The notes: generated by a model from the sequence alone, not told the origin. A stretch of 64,000 nucleotides of DNA from Rhizobiaceae bacterium (GCA_023953845.1 JAMLJC010000001.1:3296501-3360500), one strand, 5' to 3'. Positions 17,885 to 26,922 are shown, counted from the stretch's first letter. Numbers and translations are program-made.

Positions 17885-19909
17885 ATGCAGCTCAAGGGTT
17901 CGACCTCGCGGATGGCGCTGGCAGCGCTGGCCGCGATCATGCTTTCGGGGACGCCGGGCTGGGCAAAGCAGGCGTCGGAGCCGGTGCGCATCAATTCGTT
18001 CTCCGGCGCGTTCCTCGCGGCGCGCGTGGCCGAGGTCGACAACGACCTCGATGACGCCATCGCCTATTACAAGCGAGCGCTGGCTTTCGATCCCGACAAC
18101 CAGGCGATGCAGCAGAGCCTGATGCTGGCGCTGCTCGCCGACGGCCAGTTCGACGATTCGCTGGTCTATGCCGAGAAGCTGAAGACGGTGGCCGAGGTCG
18201 AACGCTTTTCGCGTGTGGCGCTGGCCATCGACGATATCCGCAAGGGCAAGTATGCCGAGGCGCAGTCCGTGCTGAAGCTGGCGCTCGCCTCCGATCTCGA
18301 CCGCCTCATCGCCGGCCTGCTGACGGCCTGGGCGCAGCAGGGCGCGGGCGACACGAAGGCGGCGCTGAAGACCATCGACGATCTGCGCGGTCCGGAATGG
18401 TACACCATGTTCAAATCCTACCATCACGCGCTGATCGCCGAAGCGGCCGGCATGACGAAGGAGGCGGACGAGGCGTTCGCCAGGATCATCGACGACGTCA
18501 ATTCGGGCGCGGCCGCACCCGACACATGGCTGCGCGCCGCCGAAGCGCAGGCGCGCCACCTCGCGCGCCGCGGCGACAAGGCGAAGGCGATCGACGTTCT
18601 GAACAAGGCAGAGCAGTTCGTGGCGGGCCGCCTGATGATCAACCAGCTCCGCGCCAAGGTGGAAAAGGGCGAGAAAATCTCCGCCTTCATCGAGAAGCCG
18701 ACCGACGGCGCGTCCGAAGTGCTGCTCGATCTCGGCAGCGCGCTCAATCGCGGCGGCGGCGAGCCGTTTGTGCGTCTCTATCTGCGGCTGGCTCTGGCGC
18801 TGCGGCCCGACAGCGACGCCGCGCTGTTGCAACTCGCCTCCTATGCCGAGCAGCAGCAGGACGCCGAAGGCGCGATCGAGCTCTACAATCGCATCCCGAA
18901 GGATTCGCCCGTCTATCGCGCGGCGGAATTGCAGCTCGGCCTGAACCTCGCCGATCTTGATCGCCATGCCGAAGCGGAGACGCGTCTGAAGAAGCTCATC
19001 GCGTCCGACCCCGGCGACATGCGCGCCTATCTGGCGCTTGGCGGCGTCTACGCCTCGCAGGAAAACTACGCGGCGGCGGCGAAGAACTACGACGAGGCCG
19101 TGGCCCATCTCGAGACCGCCCGCTCGCTTGACCGGACGGATGGCGGCGAAACCGCCAACTGGAACATCTACTATCAGCGCGGCATCGCCTATGAGCGGCT
19201 GAAACAGTGGCCGAAGGCCGAGCCGAACTTCCGCAAGGCGCTGGAACTCGCGCCCGACCAGCCGCAGGTGCTGAACTATCTCGGCTATTCCTGGGTCGAC
19301 ATGAACATGAACCTCGACGAGGCGCTGGGCATGATCCAGCGCGCCGTCGACCTGCGCCCGAGCGACGGCTACATCGTCGATTCGCTCGGCTGGGCGCATT
19401 ACAAGCTCGGCCGCTACGATCAGGCGGTGGTGGAATTGGAGCGCGCCGTCTCGCTGCGTCCCGACGATCCGGTGCTCAACGATCACCTCGGCGACGCCTA
19501 CTGGCGGGTCGGACGTCGTCTGGAGGCGACCTTCCAGTGGAGCCATGCGCGGGACCTGAAGCCGGAGCCGGCCGTGCTGGCCGAAGTGGAGAAGAAGCTC
19601 AAGGAAGGCATGCCGCCCGTGCCGGACAAGGCGACGGCCGATCAGCCGGTCGAGCCCGCGCCGCCTGCCGTCGTCCCGGCAGAGGAGCCGAAGGAGGAGA
19701 AACGGACGGAAGCTGCCCCCGCTGAGGCGGCGCCTGTCGTGCCGGCCGCCTACAAGGTGCTGCCGGGGCAGTCGCTCTGGTCGATCGCCGACGACGTGCT
19801 CGGCAACGGCAACCGCTACCTCGAAATCCTCAACCTGAATCCGCAGTTGCAGGGAAACCCCGGCCGGCTCGTTCCGGGGCAGGAACTGATCCTGCCGGCG
19901 GGGAACTGA
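17885..19909 (+). CDS. secreted TPR protein with C-terminal LysM domain
   Basis: The 674-residue protein has a signal peptide (residues 1-27, ending GWA), an array of TPR and TPR-like repeats across about residues 40-570, an Ala/Pro/Glu-rich linker, and a single LysM domain at the end (YKVLPGQSLWSIADDVLG, PGRLVPGQELILP). LysM binds peptidoglycan or chitin-like glycans, so the TPR scaffold is probably anchored to the wall in the periplasm. The TPR part alone is typical of alphaproteobacterial secreted TPR proteins; the terminal LysM is less common. Confidence 0.85.
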   Translation: MQLKGSTSRMALAALAAIMLSGTPGWAKQASEPVRINSFSGAFLAARVAEVDNDLDDAIAYYKRALAFDPDNQAMQQSLMLALLADGQFDDSLVYAEKLKTVAEVERFSRVALAIDDIRKGKYAEAQSVLKLALASDLDRLIAGLLTAWAQQGAGDTKAALKTIDDLRGPEWYTMFKSYHHALIAEAAGMTKEADEAFARIIDDVNSGAAAPDTWLRAAEAQARHLARRGDKAKAIDVLNKAEQFVAGRLMINQLRAKVEKGEKISAFIEKPTDGASEVLLDLGSALNRGGGEPFVRLYLRLALALRPDSDAALLQLASYAEQQQDAEGAIELYNRIPKDSPVYRAAELQLGLNLADLDRHAEAETRLKKLIASDPGDMRAYLALGGVYASQENYAAAAKNYDEAVAHLETARSLDRTDGGETANWNIYYQRGIAYERLKQWPKAEPNFRKALELAPDQPQVLNYLGYSWVDMNMNLDEALGMIQRAVDLRPSDGYIVDSLGWAHYKLGRYDQAVVELERAVSLRPDDPVLNDHLGDAYWRVGRRLEATFQWSHARDLKPEPAVLAEVEKKLKEGMPPVPDKATADQPVEPAPPAVVPAEEPKEEKRTEAAPAEAAPVVPAAYKVLPGQSLWSIADDVLGNGNRYLEILNLNPQLQGNPGRLVPGQELILPAGN

Positions 19910-19968
19910 GGACGCTCGCACCGCTGGGATAGCGGCACCGCGCCTGTTCTGTTTCGGGTTTCGCCATC

Positions 19969-20024
19969 ACCTCTCTCCGCCTAGCGGAGCCTGTCCTCGG
20001 GCTGGCCAAAGGCCGGAGAGAGGT
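19969..20024. repeat. palindromic intergenic repeat, copy A
   Basis: An inverted repeat with 11-base perfect arms, ACCTCTCTCCG (19969-19979) and CGGAGAGAGGT (20014-20024), lies between two convergent genes. Its interior, read on the minus strand, matches the interior of the repeat at 50058-50163 at about 30 of 33 positions, so both belong to one dispersed family. Confidence 0.7.
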
Positions 20025-20042
20025 CAAGGTCCCTTAACTCCC

Positions 20043-20963
20043 CTACTTCCTCCCGATCGCCGAAATATCGAACGGCGTCGTCTGGTAGAGTTCGTTGATC
20101 CAGTTGCCGAAGAGCAGATGCGCGTGGCTGCGCCAGCGATTCTCCGGCTGCCGCTCCGGATCGTCCTGCGGGAAATAGTTGCGCGGCATGGCGATCGGCA
20201 CGCTGGCGTTGCGGTCGCGGAAATACTCTTCCCCGAGCGAACTGGAATCGTACTCGATGTGGTTGAACATGTGGAGCGAGCGGTGAGCCGGGTCTTCCAG
20301 CAGGCAAAGGCCGGCCTCGTCCGACTCCATCAGCACCTTCATGCCGCTCGCCGCCGGAATATCGGCGCGGCGAACTTCCGTCCAGCGTGACACCGGGATC
20401 GAAAAATCGTCGGAGACGCCCCTGAGATAGGGCGAGGTCGGCGCGAGGTTGCGGTGCCGGTAGACGCCGAACGCCTTCTGCGGCAGGTCGTATTTCGGCA
20501 TGCCATGGAAGTGATGCACCGCCGCCTGCGCGCCCCAGCAGATGTTGAAGGAGGCGTGCACATTGGTCTGCGTCCAGTCGAAAATGCGGCGCAATTCGTC
20601 CCAGTAAGTGACCTCCTCGAACGGCATCTGCTCGATCGGCGCGCCGGTGACGATGAAGCCGTCGAACTTCTCCGCCTTCACGTCTTCCCAGTTCCGGTAG
20701 AAGGAGATCATGTGTTCGTTCGGCGTATGCCGGGCGACATGGTTGGTGATCTTCACCAGCGTCAGCTCGACCTGCAGCGGCGTCGCGCCGAGCAGCCGCG
20801 CGAACTGCGTCTCGGTCCTGATCTTGTTGGGCATCAGGTTGAGCAGGCCGATATGCAGGGGGCGGATGTCCTGGCGCACCGCTTCGGCCTCGCGCATCAC
20901 CATCACGCCCTCGGCTTCCAGCGTGGCGCGGGCGGGGAGGTCGTTCGGAATCTTGATCGGCAT
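20043..20963 (-). CDS. metA: homoserine O-acyltransferase MetA
   Basis: MetA acylates homoserine in the first committed step of methionine synthesis. The 306-residue product has the family start MPIKIPNDLPARATLEAEGV, the catalytic cysteine in HASFNICWGAQAA, the histidine-glutamate pair in MFNHIEYD, and the C-terminal RSHAHLLFGNWINELYQTTP. Many alphaproteobacterial MetA enzymes use acetyl-CoA rather than succinyl-CoA, so the acyl donor is left open. The ATG at 20963 follows a leader with an S-box-like fold. Confidence 0.95.
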   Translation of the reverse strand: MPIKIPNDLPARATLEAEGVMVMREAEAVRQDIRPLHIGLLNLMPNKIRTETQFARLLGATPLQVELTLVKITNHVARHTPNEHMISFYRNWEDVKAEKFDGFIVTGAPIEQMPFEEVTYWDELRRIFDWTQTNVHASFNICWGAQAAVHHFHGMPKYDLPQKAFGVYRHRNLAPTSPYLRGVSDDFSIPVSRWTEVRRADIPAASGMKVLMESDEAGLCLLEDPAHRSLHMFNHIEYDSSSLGEEYFRDRNASVPIAMPRNYFPQDDPERQPENRWRSHAHLLFGNWINELYQTTPFDISAIGRK

Positions 20964-21117
20964 GCGATATCTGTCCCTTGTCTCGCATCGGGAGTCGGAC
21001 AGATTGTGTGGCGTGATCCGTTTGGTTGCCGGCCGGCCACATCCTCCCGTCAGGAGCGCCACCTTGCCCGGAACGGCAGGTTGGCGTCGGGCATCGGCCC
21101 GACTCTTGATGTTGCCG
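20964..21117 (-). promoter_or_regulatory. candidate S-box-like SAM riboswitch upstream of metA
   Basis: Read on the minus strand, P1 pairs CGGCAACATC (21117-21108) with GATGTGGCCG (21043-21034), 9 of 10 positions. Then follow AAGAG, P2 (TCGGGC/GCCCGA with a CGAT loop), P3 (GCCAACCTGCC with GGCAAGGTGGC), and P4 (CTCC/GGAG). ATCAAGAG after P1, CAACC before P3 and AAGGTGGC after it recall S-box core positions. The 3' arm of P1 can instead pair with GCCACA further down, giving a plausible expression platform. Known alphaproteobacterial metA leaders are often SAM-II; its conserved bases were not found. Confidence 0.55.
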
Positions 21118-21188
21118 CCTATCTAGCCGTGGCGGAAAAGGTTTTCAATGGGGACGCTGCGCGGAGCATCGGCTGTCTCGACATATCA

Positions 21189-21500
21189 CTAACACGAAGT
21201 CTCGTCGGTCCACTCGATCCTGTCGAGATCACGGGCGCCATCGACGACCCGCACGATCTGCACATCCTCGCCCGCAATCCGATAGAGCACGATCCAGCGT
21301 TTAATGACCAGAGAGCGGGCATCAGCCGCGATTTCCGGTCGTGCGCGACCGATCAGGGAATGCGAGCGCAGGACAGCGCACTGCTCTTCGATCGTGTCGT
21401 AGATGCGATCGGCGACAGAAACGCTCGAATGTTCGGCCAGGTAAACCCAGAGGTCCAGCAGGTCTTCGCGAGCGCGGCGGGTAAAAAGAACCTTCCCCAA
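21189..21500 (-). CDS. parE: ParE-type toxin
   Basis: The 103-residue product matches ParE/RelE-fold toxins: VLFTRRAREDLLDLWVYLAEHS at the N-terminus and SLVIKRWIVLYRIAGEDVQIVRVVDGARD near the end. ParE toxins poison DNA gyrase. The start appears to be TTG at 21500, one base after the parD stop, so translation probably depends on re-initiation from parD. A weak start would keep toxin below antitoxin levels. Confidence 0.85.
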   Translation of the reverse strand: MGKVLFTRRAREDLLDLWVYLAEHSSVSVADRIYDTIEEQCAVLRSHSLIGRARPEIAADARSLVIKRWIVLYRIAGEDVQIVRVVDGARDLDRIEWTDETSC

Positions 21501-21501
21501 T

Positions 21502-21762
21502 TCAGCTCTTCCGGGCCGCCAGACGCGCGCGTGCCTCCGCCTTCAGAACATCGAAGGAAAGGTCGCCCGCATCGCCGCTGTCTATCCCCTCCTTCCATGC
21601 CGCTCGAAGAAGGGCGATCTTTTCGCTCTCCCGCTGCTCCGCCTTTTCCATCATGCGGAGAGCCTCCCGCACGACTTCGCTTGATGAGCTGTAGCGGCCC
21701 GTCGTGACCTTCTGCTTCACGAAGCGCGCGAGTTCATCGGTAAGGGAGACGTTCATGTTCAT
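21502..21762 (-). CDS. parD: ParD-type antitoxin
   Basis: The 86-residue protein begins MNMNVSLTDELARFVKQKV and has SSSSEVVREALRMME, the ribbon-helix-helix DNA-binding core of ParD/CopG-type antitoxins. The C-terminal part would wrap the toxin. It precedes parE, the usual order. Upstream, GCTAT (21787-21791) and ATAGC (21800-21804) form a short inverted repeat in an AT-rich stretch, a plausible autoregulatory operator. Confidence 0.87.
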   Translation of the reverse strand: MNMNVSLTDELARFVKQKVTTGRYSSSSEVVREALRMMEKAEQRESEKIALLRAAWKEGIDSGDAGDLSFDVLKAEARARLAARKS

Positions 21763-21937
21763 GGCGTGCCACCGTCGGGTATTGAAGCTATGCCTTAAAA
21801 TAGCAATTTTTGCCATGAGGTCCAGTCTGCCGCGCGGCGACGAGCAACGGTGCGGCAATCGTCTCGCGCTTGACCCACGGAGGCCTCCGCACTAGGACGG
21901 GCCGGCTTTCCCGCCCATCCGTCGAGGCAGATTTCCC

Positions 21938-22882
21938 GTGGCGCAGAACTTTTCCGATCCGAGCCGGTCTTTTCAGGGACTGATCCTGACGCTTCACAAT
22001 TACTGGGCGGATTACGGTTGTGTTGTCCTGCAACCATACGACATGGAGGTCGGCGCCGGCACCTTCCATCCCGCCACCACGCTCCGTGCGCTCGGCCCGA
22101 AACCGTGGAACGCCGCCTATGTACAGCCATCGCGGCGGCCGAAGGATGGTCGCTACGGGGAGAACCCCAACCGGCTCCAGCATTATTACCAGTATCAGGT
22201 GATCCTGAAGCCCAACCCGTCGAACCTGCAGGAGCTTTATCTCGGCTCGCTGGCCGCGATCGGTATCGATCCCCTGCTGCACGACATCCGCTTCGTCGAG
22301 GATGACTGGGAAAGCCCGACGCTCGGCGCGTGGGGGCTCGGCTGGGAGTGCTGGTGCGACGGCATGGAAGTGTCGCAGTTCACGTATTTCCAGCAGGTCT
22401 GCGGCATCGAATGCGCGCCGGTCGCGGGCGAACTGACCTATGGTCTGGAGCGCCTCGCAATGTATGTGCAGGGTGTCGACAACGTCTACGACCTCAACTT
22501 CAATGGCCGCGAAGGCGACGAGAAGGTCACCTATGGTGAGGTCTTCCTGCAGGCCGAGCAGGAATATTCCCGGCACAATTTCGAATTCGCCAACACCGCC
22601 ATGCTGCTCAAGCATTTCGAGGATGCTGAGGCCGAGTGCAAGGCGTTGCTGGAAGCCGGCGCTCCGCGTCCGGGCGAGACGCTGCACAGGATGGTGCTGC
22701 CGGCCTACGACCAGTGCATCAAGGCGAGCCACGTCTTCAACCTGCTCGACGCGCGCGGCGTCATCTCCGTGACCGAGCGGCAGAGCTACATCCTGCGCGT
22801 CCGCAACCTTGCCAAGGCGTGCGGTGAAGCCTTCTTGCTGACTGACGCCGGCGGGGCGAACTACGCGGACAAGGCGGCCTGA
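21938..22882 (+). CDS. glyQ: glycyl-tRNA synthetase alpha subunit
   Basis: GlyQ is the catalytic subunit of the bacterial alpha2beta2 glycyl-tRNA synthetase. The 314-residue product contains GLILTLHNYWADYGCVVLQP, MEVGAGTFHPATTLRALGP and PVAGELTYGLERLAMYVQG, all strongly conserved. The start is GTG at 21938, preceded by GAGG. It is followed after one base by aroA, with glyS behind it. Confidence 0.98.
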   Translation: MAQNFSDPSRSFQGLILTLHNYWADYGCVVLQPYDMEVGAGTFHPATTLRALGPKPWNAAYVQPSRRPKDGRYGENPNRLQHYYQYQVILKPNPSNLQELYLGSLAAIGIDPLLHDIRFVEDDWESPTLGAWGLGWECWCDGMEVSQFTYFQQVCGIECAPVAGELTYGLERLAMYVQGVDNVYDLNFNGREGDEKVTYGEVFLQAEQEYSRHNFEFANTAMLLKHFEDAEAECKALLEAGAPRPGETLHRMVLPAYDQCIKASHVFNLLDARGVISVTERQSYILRVRNLAKACGEAFLLTDAGGANYADKAA

Positions 22883-22883
22883 C

Positions 22884-24134
22884 ATGGCCCGCGAGGCGCT
22901 GACGATCATACCGCCGGGCAAGCCGTTGCGCGGCCGTGCCTCGCCACCCGGCTCGAAGTCGATCACCAACCGGGCTCTGCTGCTGGCGGGGCTGGCGAAG
23001 GGCACGAGCCGGCTGAGCGGGGCGCTGAAAAGCGACGATACCCTCTATATGGCCGAGGCCCTGCGCCAGATGGGCGTTCCGGTGACCGAGCCGGACGCGA
23101 CGAGTTTCGTCGTCGAAGGTTCGGGCAGACTTGCCGCGCCTTCCGCGCCGCTGTTTCTCGGCAATGCCGGAACCGCGACGCGCTTTCTCACCGCCGCTGC
23201 CGCGCTGGTCGACGGCACGGTCGTAGTCGACGGCGACGAACATATGAGGAAGCGCCCCATCGCGCCGCTGGTGGACGCCATGCGGACGCTCGGCATCGAC
23301 GTTTCCGCGCCGACCGGCTGCCCGCCGGTGACGGTGCGCGGCGGGGGCGGCTTCGACGCAGACAGCATCGTCATCGACGGCGGGCTTTCCAGCCAGTATG
23401 TCTCGGCGCTGTTGATGATGGCCGCCTGCGGCCGCAAGCCGGTGACCGTGGCACTGACAGGAGAGCATATCGGCGCGCTCGGCTATATCGACCTGACGAC
23501 CGCCGCCATGACCGCCTTTGGCGCGAAGGTCGAGCGGGTCGACAACGTCACATGGCGTGTCGAGCCGACCGGCTACCGTGCGACCGACTTCTTCATCGAG
23601 CCGGATGCGTCGGCGGCGACCTATCTCTGGGCTGCCGAAGTGCTGACCGGCGGCGAGATTGACCTCGGCCTTGCCGCGAAGGATTTTTCGCAACCGGACG
23701 CGAAGTCGCACCAACTGATCGCAGCCTTTCCGCATATGCCGGCGGAGATCGACGGCTCGCAGATGCAGGACGCCGTGCCGACGCTGGCCGTGCTCGCCGC
23801 GTTCAACCGGACGCCGGTGCGCTTCACCGGCATCGCCAATCTGCGCGTCAAGGAGTGCGACCGCATCCGCGCGCTTTCGACAGGCCTGAACGCCATCCGC
23901 CCCGGCCTCGCGCGTGAGGAGGGCGACGATCTCGTCGTCGCGTCCGATCCGACGCTTGCCGGCAGCCATCCGGCGCGCATCGACACTTTCGCCGACCACC
24001 GCATCGCCATGAGCTTTGCCCTTGCCGGGCTGAGGCTCGACTGGATCACCATTCTCGACCCCGACTGCGTGGCCAAGACCTTCCCCGCCTATTGGGACAC
24101 GCTGGCCGCACTCGGCGTCTCCACCAAAGCCTGA
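22884..24134 (+). CDS. aroA: 3-phosphoshikimate 1-carboxyvinyltransferase (EPSP synthase)
   Basis: The 416-residue product has the two-domain EPSP synthase motifs: PPGSKSITNRALLLAGLAKG, FLGNAGTATRFLTAA, RKRPIAPLVDAM, SSQYVSALLMMA, and RIDTFADHRIAMSFAL near the end. It would join shikimate 3-phosphate and PEP in the chorismate pathway; aroC (53237-54331) performs the next step. The position equivalent to Pro101 of the E. coli enzyme is Phe (TRFL). It sits between glyQ and glyS and may be a second EPSP synthase, since many rhizobia carry another copy near cmk and rpsA. Confidence 0.88.
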   Translation: MAREALTIIPPGKPLRGRASPPGSKSITNRALLLAGLAKGTSRLSGALKSDDTLYMAEALRQMGVPVTEPDATSFVVEGSGRLAAPSAPLFLGNAGTATRFLTAAAALVDGTVVVDGDEHMRKRPIAPLVDAMRTLGIDVSAPTGCPPVTVRGGGGFDADSIVIDGGLSSQYVSALLMMAACGRKPVTVALTGEHIGALGYIDLTTAAMTAFGAKVERVDNVTWRVEPTGYRATDFFIEPDASAATYLWAAEVLTGGEIDLGLAAKDFSQPDAKSHQLIAAFPHMPAEIDGSQMQDAVPTLAVLAAFNRTPVRFTGIANLRVKECDRIRALSTGLNAIRPGLAREEGDDLVVASDPTLAGSHPARIDTFADHRIAMSFALAGLRLDWITILDPDCVAKTFPAYWDTLAALGVSTKA

Positions 24135-24147
24135 TAAGGCCATCGTC

Positions 24148-26436
24148 ATGCCCGATCTTCTCCTTGAACTTCGCTCCGAGGAAATCCCCGCCCGCATGCA
24201 GAGAAAGGCTGCCGGCGATCTGCGCAAGATGGTCACGGACGGTCTGGTCGATGCGGGTCTTACCTACGAGGGCTGTCAGGAATACTGGACGCCGCGCCGG
24301 CTGACGCTCGACATTCGCGGCCTCACCGCCCGTTCCAAGGACGTGCGCGAGGAGAAGAAAGGCCCGAGCACCAAAGCGCCGGAACAGGCGATTCAGGGCT
24401 TTCTGCGTTCGGCGGGGTTGGCCGACATTTCCGAGGCGCATGTCCACAGCGACCCGAAGAAGGGCGATTTCTACGTCGCCCATATCGTCAGGCCGGGCAG
24501 GGCGGCGGAAGAGATCATCGCCGAACTCGTGCCGGCGGTGATCCGTTCCTTTCCGTGGCCGAAGTCGATGCGCTGGGGCAAGGCTTCGGCCAAGCCCGGC
24601 GCGCTGCGCTGGGTGCGGCCGCTGCAATCCATCGTCTGCACCTTCGGTCCGGAGACGGGCGAGACGGCGGTGGTCGACTTCGAGATCGACGGCATCCGCT
24701 CCGGCAACGTCACCCATGGCCACCGCTTCCATGCCCCCGAGGCGATCACAGTGCGCCGCTTTGACGATTACGTGTCGAAGCTTGAGGCGGCAAAGGTCGT
24801 GCTCGATGCCGAGCGCCGCAAGCGCATCATCGCGGCGGATGCCAGGGATCTCGCTTTCGCGCGCGGCCTCGAACTGGTCGAGGACGAGGCGCTGCTGGAA
24901 GAGGTTTCGGGACTGGTCGAATGGCCGGTCGTGCTGATGGGCGAGTTCGAGCAGGAGTTTCTCGACATTCCTGCCGAGGTCATCCGGCTGACCATCAGGG
25001 CGAACCAGAAGTGTTTTGTCGTCAGGGCAGGGGGAGAAGAGCTCTCCAACCACTTCCTCCTCACCGCCAATATCGAGGCGAAGGATGGCGGCAAGGAGAT
25101 CGTCCACGGCAACGGCAAGGTGGTGCGCGCGCGCCTTTCCGACGCGCTCTATTTCTGGAAGACCGATCAGGCAGACCTTCCGGACCTCGCGCTGCTGGAA
25201 AATTCGGCGAAAAAATTCGGGCTCGACCTGACGAAGCCGCTCGATCAGCGCATGGCGCGGCTCGACCACCTGAACGTCACCTTCCACGCCAAGCTCGGCA
25301 CTCAAGGCGAGCGCGTCGCGCGTATCGCAAAGTTGGCGGAAGAGATCGCGCCGGTGGTGGGCGCCGATCCGGCCCTCGCGCGCCGCGCGGCAGTTCTCGC
25401 CAAGGCGGATCTCCAGACGGAAGTCGTCGGCGAGTTTCCGGAATTGCAGGGCGCGATGGGCCGCAAATACGCGCTGTTGCAGGGCGAGGACGCCTCCGTC
25501 GCGACGGCGCTGGAGGAGCATTACAAGCCGCAAGGCCCGTCCGATCGCGTGCCGACCGACCCGGTCTCGATCGCTGTCGCGCTGGCCGACAAGCTGGACA
25601 CACTGGTCGGCTTCTGGGCCATCGACGAGAAGCCGACAGGCAGCAAGGACCCGTTCGCGCTGAGACGGGCAGCGCTGGGGGTGATCAGGATATTGGTCGA
25701 GAATGGAGTGAAGCTCCGCTTGGGTTGGGCATTCGGCATTATCGCTGAGTCGGTAACCCAATCGATTTCGAAGCGCTTCGTTCTCAAAGTCCCGAATGAA
25801 ATGACGGCTGAACAAATCTCGGATTTGGCGTCTGCGCTTCACGGCATTGTTGCCGATCTAAAAGTTCAGGAAGGCACCAACGAGTTGGTCGCAATGGCCA
25901 ATATTTTTATCAATCCAGTAAACCTTTTTCAGTTCTTTCTTGAGCGAATAACAGTATATTTGCGTGACAAGGGGCATAGCGCTGACCTTGTGAATTCCGT
26001 GGTTACCGTCGACGCTCAAGACCTCCTCCAGATCGTCCGCCGCGTCGAGGCGCTCGGAAAGCTGCTCGACACCGAGGACGGCAAGAACCTGCTGGCCGGC
26101 ACCAAGCGTGCGGCGAACATTCTGGCGGCCGAGGAGAAGAAAGGCACAGCGATTGCCGTGTCCGTAGACCCGGCAAAGTTCCGCGAAGAGGCCGAAACCG
26201 CGCTGTTCGCGGCGTTGAATCAGGCCGAGAGCAAGGCGGCGCAAGCGATTCAGAACGAAGACTTTTCCGCCGCCATGGTCGCGCTTAGCGCGTTGCGTGA
26301 ACCGGTTGATTCATTCTTCGAGCGCGTTCTCGTGAATGATGAGGATGCGGCGGTAAGGGCCAACCGTCTGGCGCTGCTCGCCCGCATTCGCGCCGCCACG
26401 GATCAGGTCGCGGATTTCTCCAGGATCGCGGGGTAA
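24148..26436 (+). CDS. glyS: glycyl-tRNA synthetase beta subunit
   Basis: GlyS binds and positions tRNA-Gly for GlyQ. The 762-residue protein starts MPDLLLELRSEEIPARMQR and includes MRWGKASAKPGALRWVRPLQ, GHRFHAPEAI, TIRANQKCF, HD-like segments (GRKYALLQGE, PVSIAVALADKLDTL) and the anticodon-binding-like C-terminus. Between about 25690 and 26000 the GC content falls and third positions become AT-rich, while the frame stays open. This suggests replacement of an internal segment by a divergent allele. The flanks are typical of the genome. Confidence 0.96.
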   Translation: MPDLLLELRSEEIPARMQRKAAGDLRKMVTDGLVDAGLTYEGCQEYWTPRRLTLDIRGLTARSKDVREEKKGPSTKAPEQAIQGFLRSAGLADISEAHVHSDPKKGDFYVAHIVRPGRAAEEIIAELVPAVIRSFPWPKSMRWGKASAKPGALRWVRPLQSIVCTFGPETGETAVVDFEIDGIRSGNVTHGHRFHAPEAITVRRFDDYVSKLEAAKVVLDAERRKRIIAADARDLAFARGLELVEDEALLEEVSGLVEWPVVLMGEFEQEFLDIPAEVIRLTIRANQKCFVVRAGGEELSNHFLLTANIEAKDGGKEIVHGNGKVVRARLSDALYFWKTDQADLPDLALLENSAKKFGLDLTKPLDQRMARLDHLNVTFHAKLGTQGERVARIAKLAEEIAPVVGADPALARRAAVLAKADLQTEVVGEFPELQGAMGRKYALLQGEDASVATALEEHYKPQGPSDRVPTDPVSIAVALADKLDTLVGFWAIDEKPTGSKDPFALRRAALGVIRILVENGVKLRLGWAFGIIAESVTQSISKRFVLKVPNEMTAEQISDLASALHGIVADLKVQEGTNELVAMANIFINPVNLFQFFLERITVYLRDKGHSADLVNSVVTVDAQDLLQIVRRVEALGKLLDTEDGKNLLAGTKRAANILAAEEKKGTAIAVSVDPAKFREEAETALFAALNQAESKAAQAIQNEDFSAAMVALSALREPVDSFFERVLVNDEDAAVRANRLALLARIRAATDQVADFSRIAG

Positions 26437-26538
26437 GGCTCCGGTCCGCCAAAGACGGATCGGAAGGTCCAGCGGAGCTAAGGTGCCGAATGCCGTAAGC
26501 CCAAGCGAAGGGCTGGGGCCTCGACCTCCCACGCGCCC

Positions 26539-26922
26539 TCAATACCCGATGACACGCACCTTCACGCTCTGGCGATAGACCTCCACTTCGACCACCGGCT
26601 CGCCATTGACGATGGCGCGTCGCGTCGCCTGGCTCATGGCGCTGCCCTTGTTCAGCATCCGTTCGAATTTCGCGCGCGCGGCCGTCGAGCCGAACCACGG
26701 ATCGTCCTGATCCTCGCGGTCGCCGCGGCCGAACTTGTGCCAGTTGGCCCGGTCCTGCCGCACCATCTGCGCGGCGGTGTCCAGCCGATAGCCGTCGCTG
26801 GCGTGGTGGTCGTTATCGGAGATCCGCGCCACATAGCTGCCCAGCAGCTGATCCGCCTGAGCCGAACCAAGCGTCGCGGCGAGAACCGCGCCGGCGAGCA
26901 GAATGCCTGCGTGCCGTTTCAT
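26539..26922 (-). CDS. secreted protein of unknown function
   Basis: The 127-residue product has a clear signal peptide (MKRHAGILLAGAVLAATLGSAQA), then a hydrophilic mature part containing LLGSYVARISDNDHHASDGYRL and a C-terminal VVEVEVYRQSVKVRVIGY. No cysteine or known domain was recognised. It resembles small periplasmic proteins found across Hyphomicrobiales. It is convergent with glyS across about 100 bases that hold no gene. Confidence 0.65.
   Translation of the reverse strand: MKRHAGILLAGAVLAATLGSAQADQLLGSYVARISDNDHHASDGYRLDTAAQMVRQDRANWHKFGRGDREDQDDPWFGSTAARAKFERMLNKGSAMSQATRRAIVNGEPVVEVEVYRQSVKVRVIGY

Noticed and set aside
16649..19921. A 1090-codon open frame on the minus strand opposite the polyprenyl synthase and TPR genes
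   Set aside because: It is a shadow of two clearly identified plus-strand genes in high-GC DNA; its Arg/His/Gly-rich translation has no family character.
20964..21188. SAM-II riboswitch before metA
   Set aside because: The SAM-II core (UGAUUU, UUGCA and GCUAAA-type positions) was not found in this leader; an S-box-like fold fits better.
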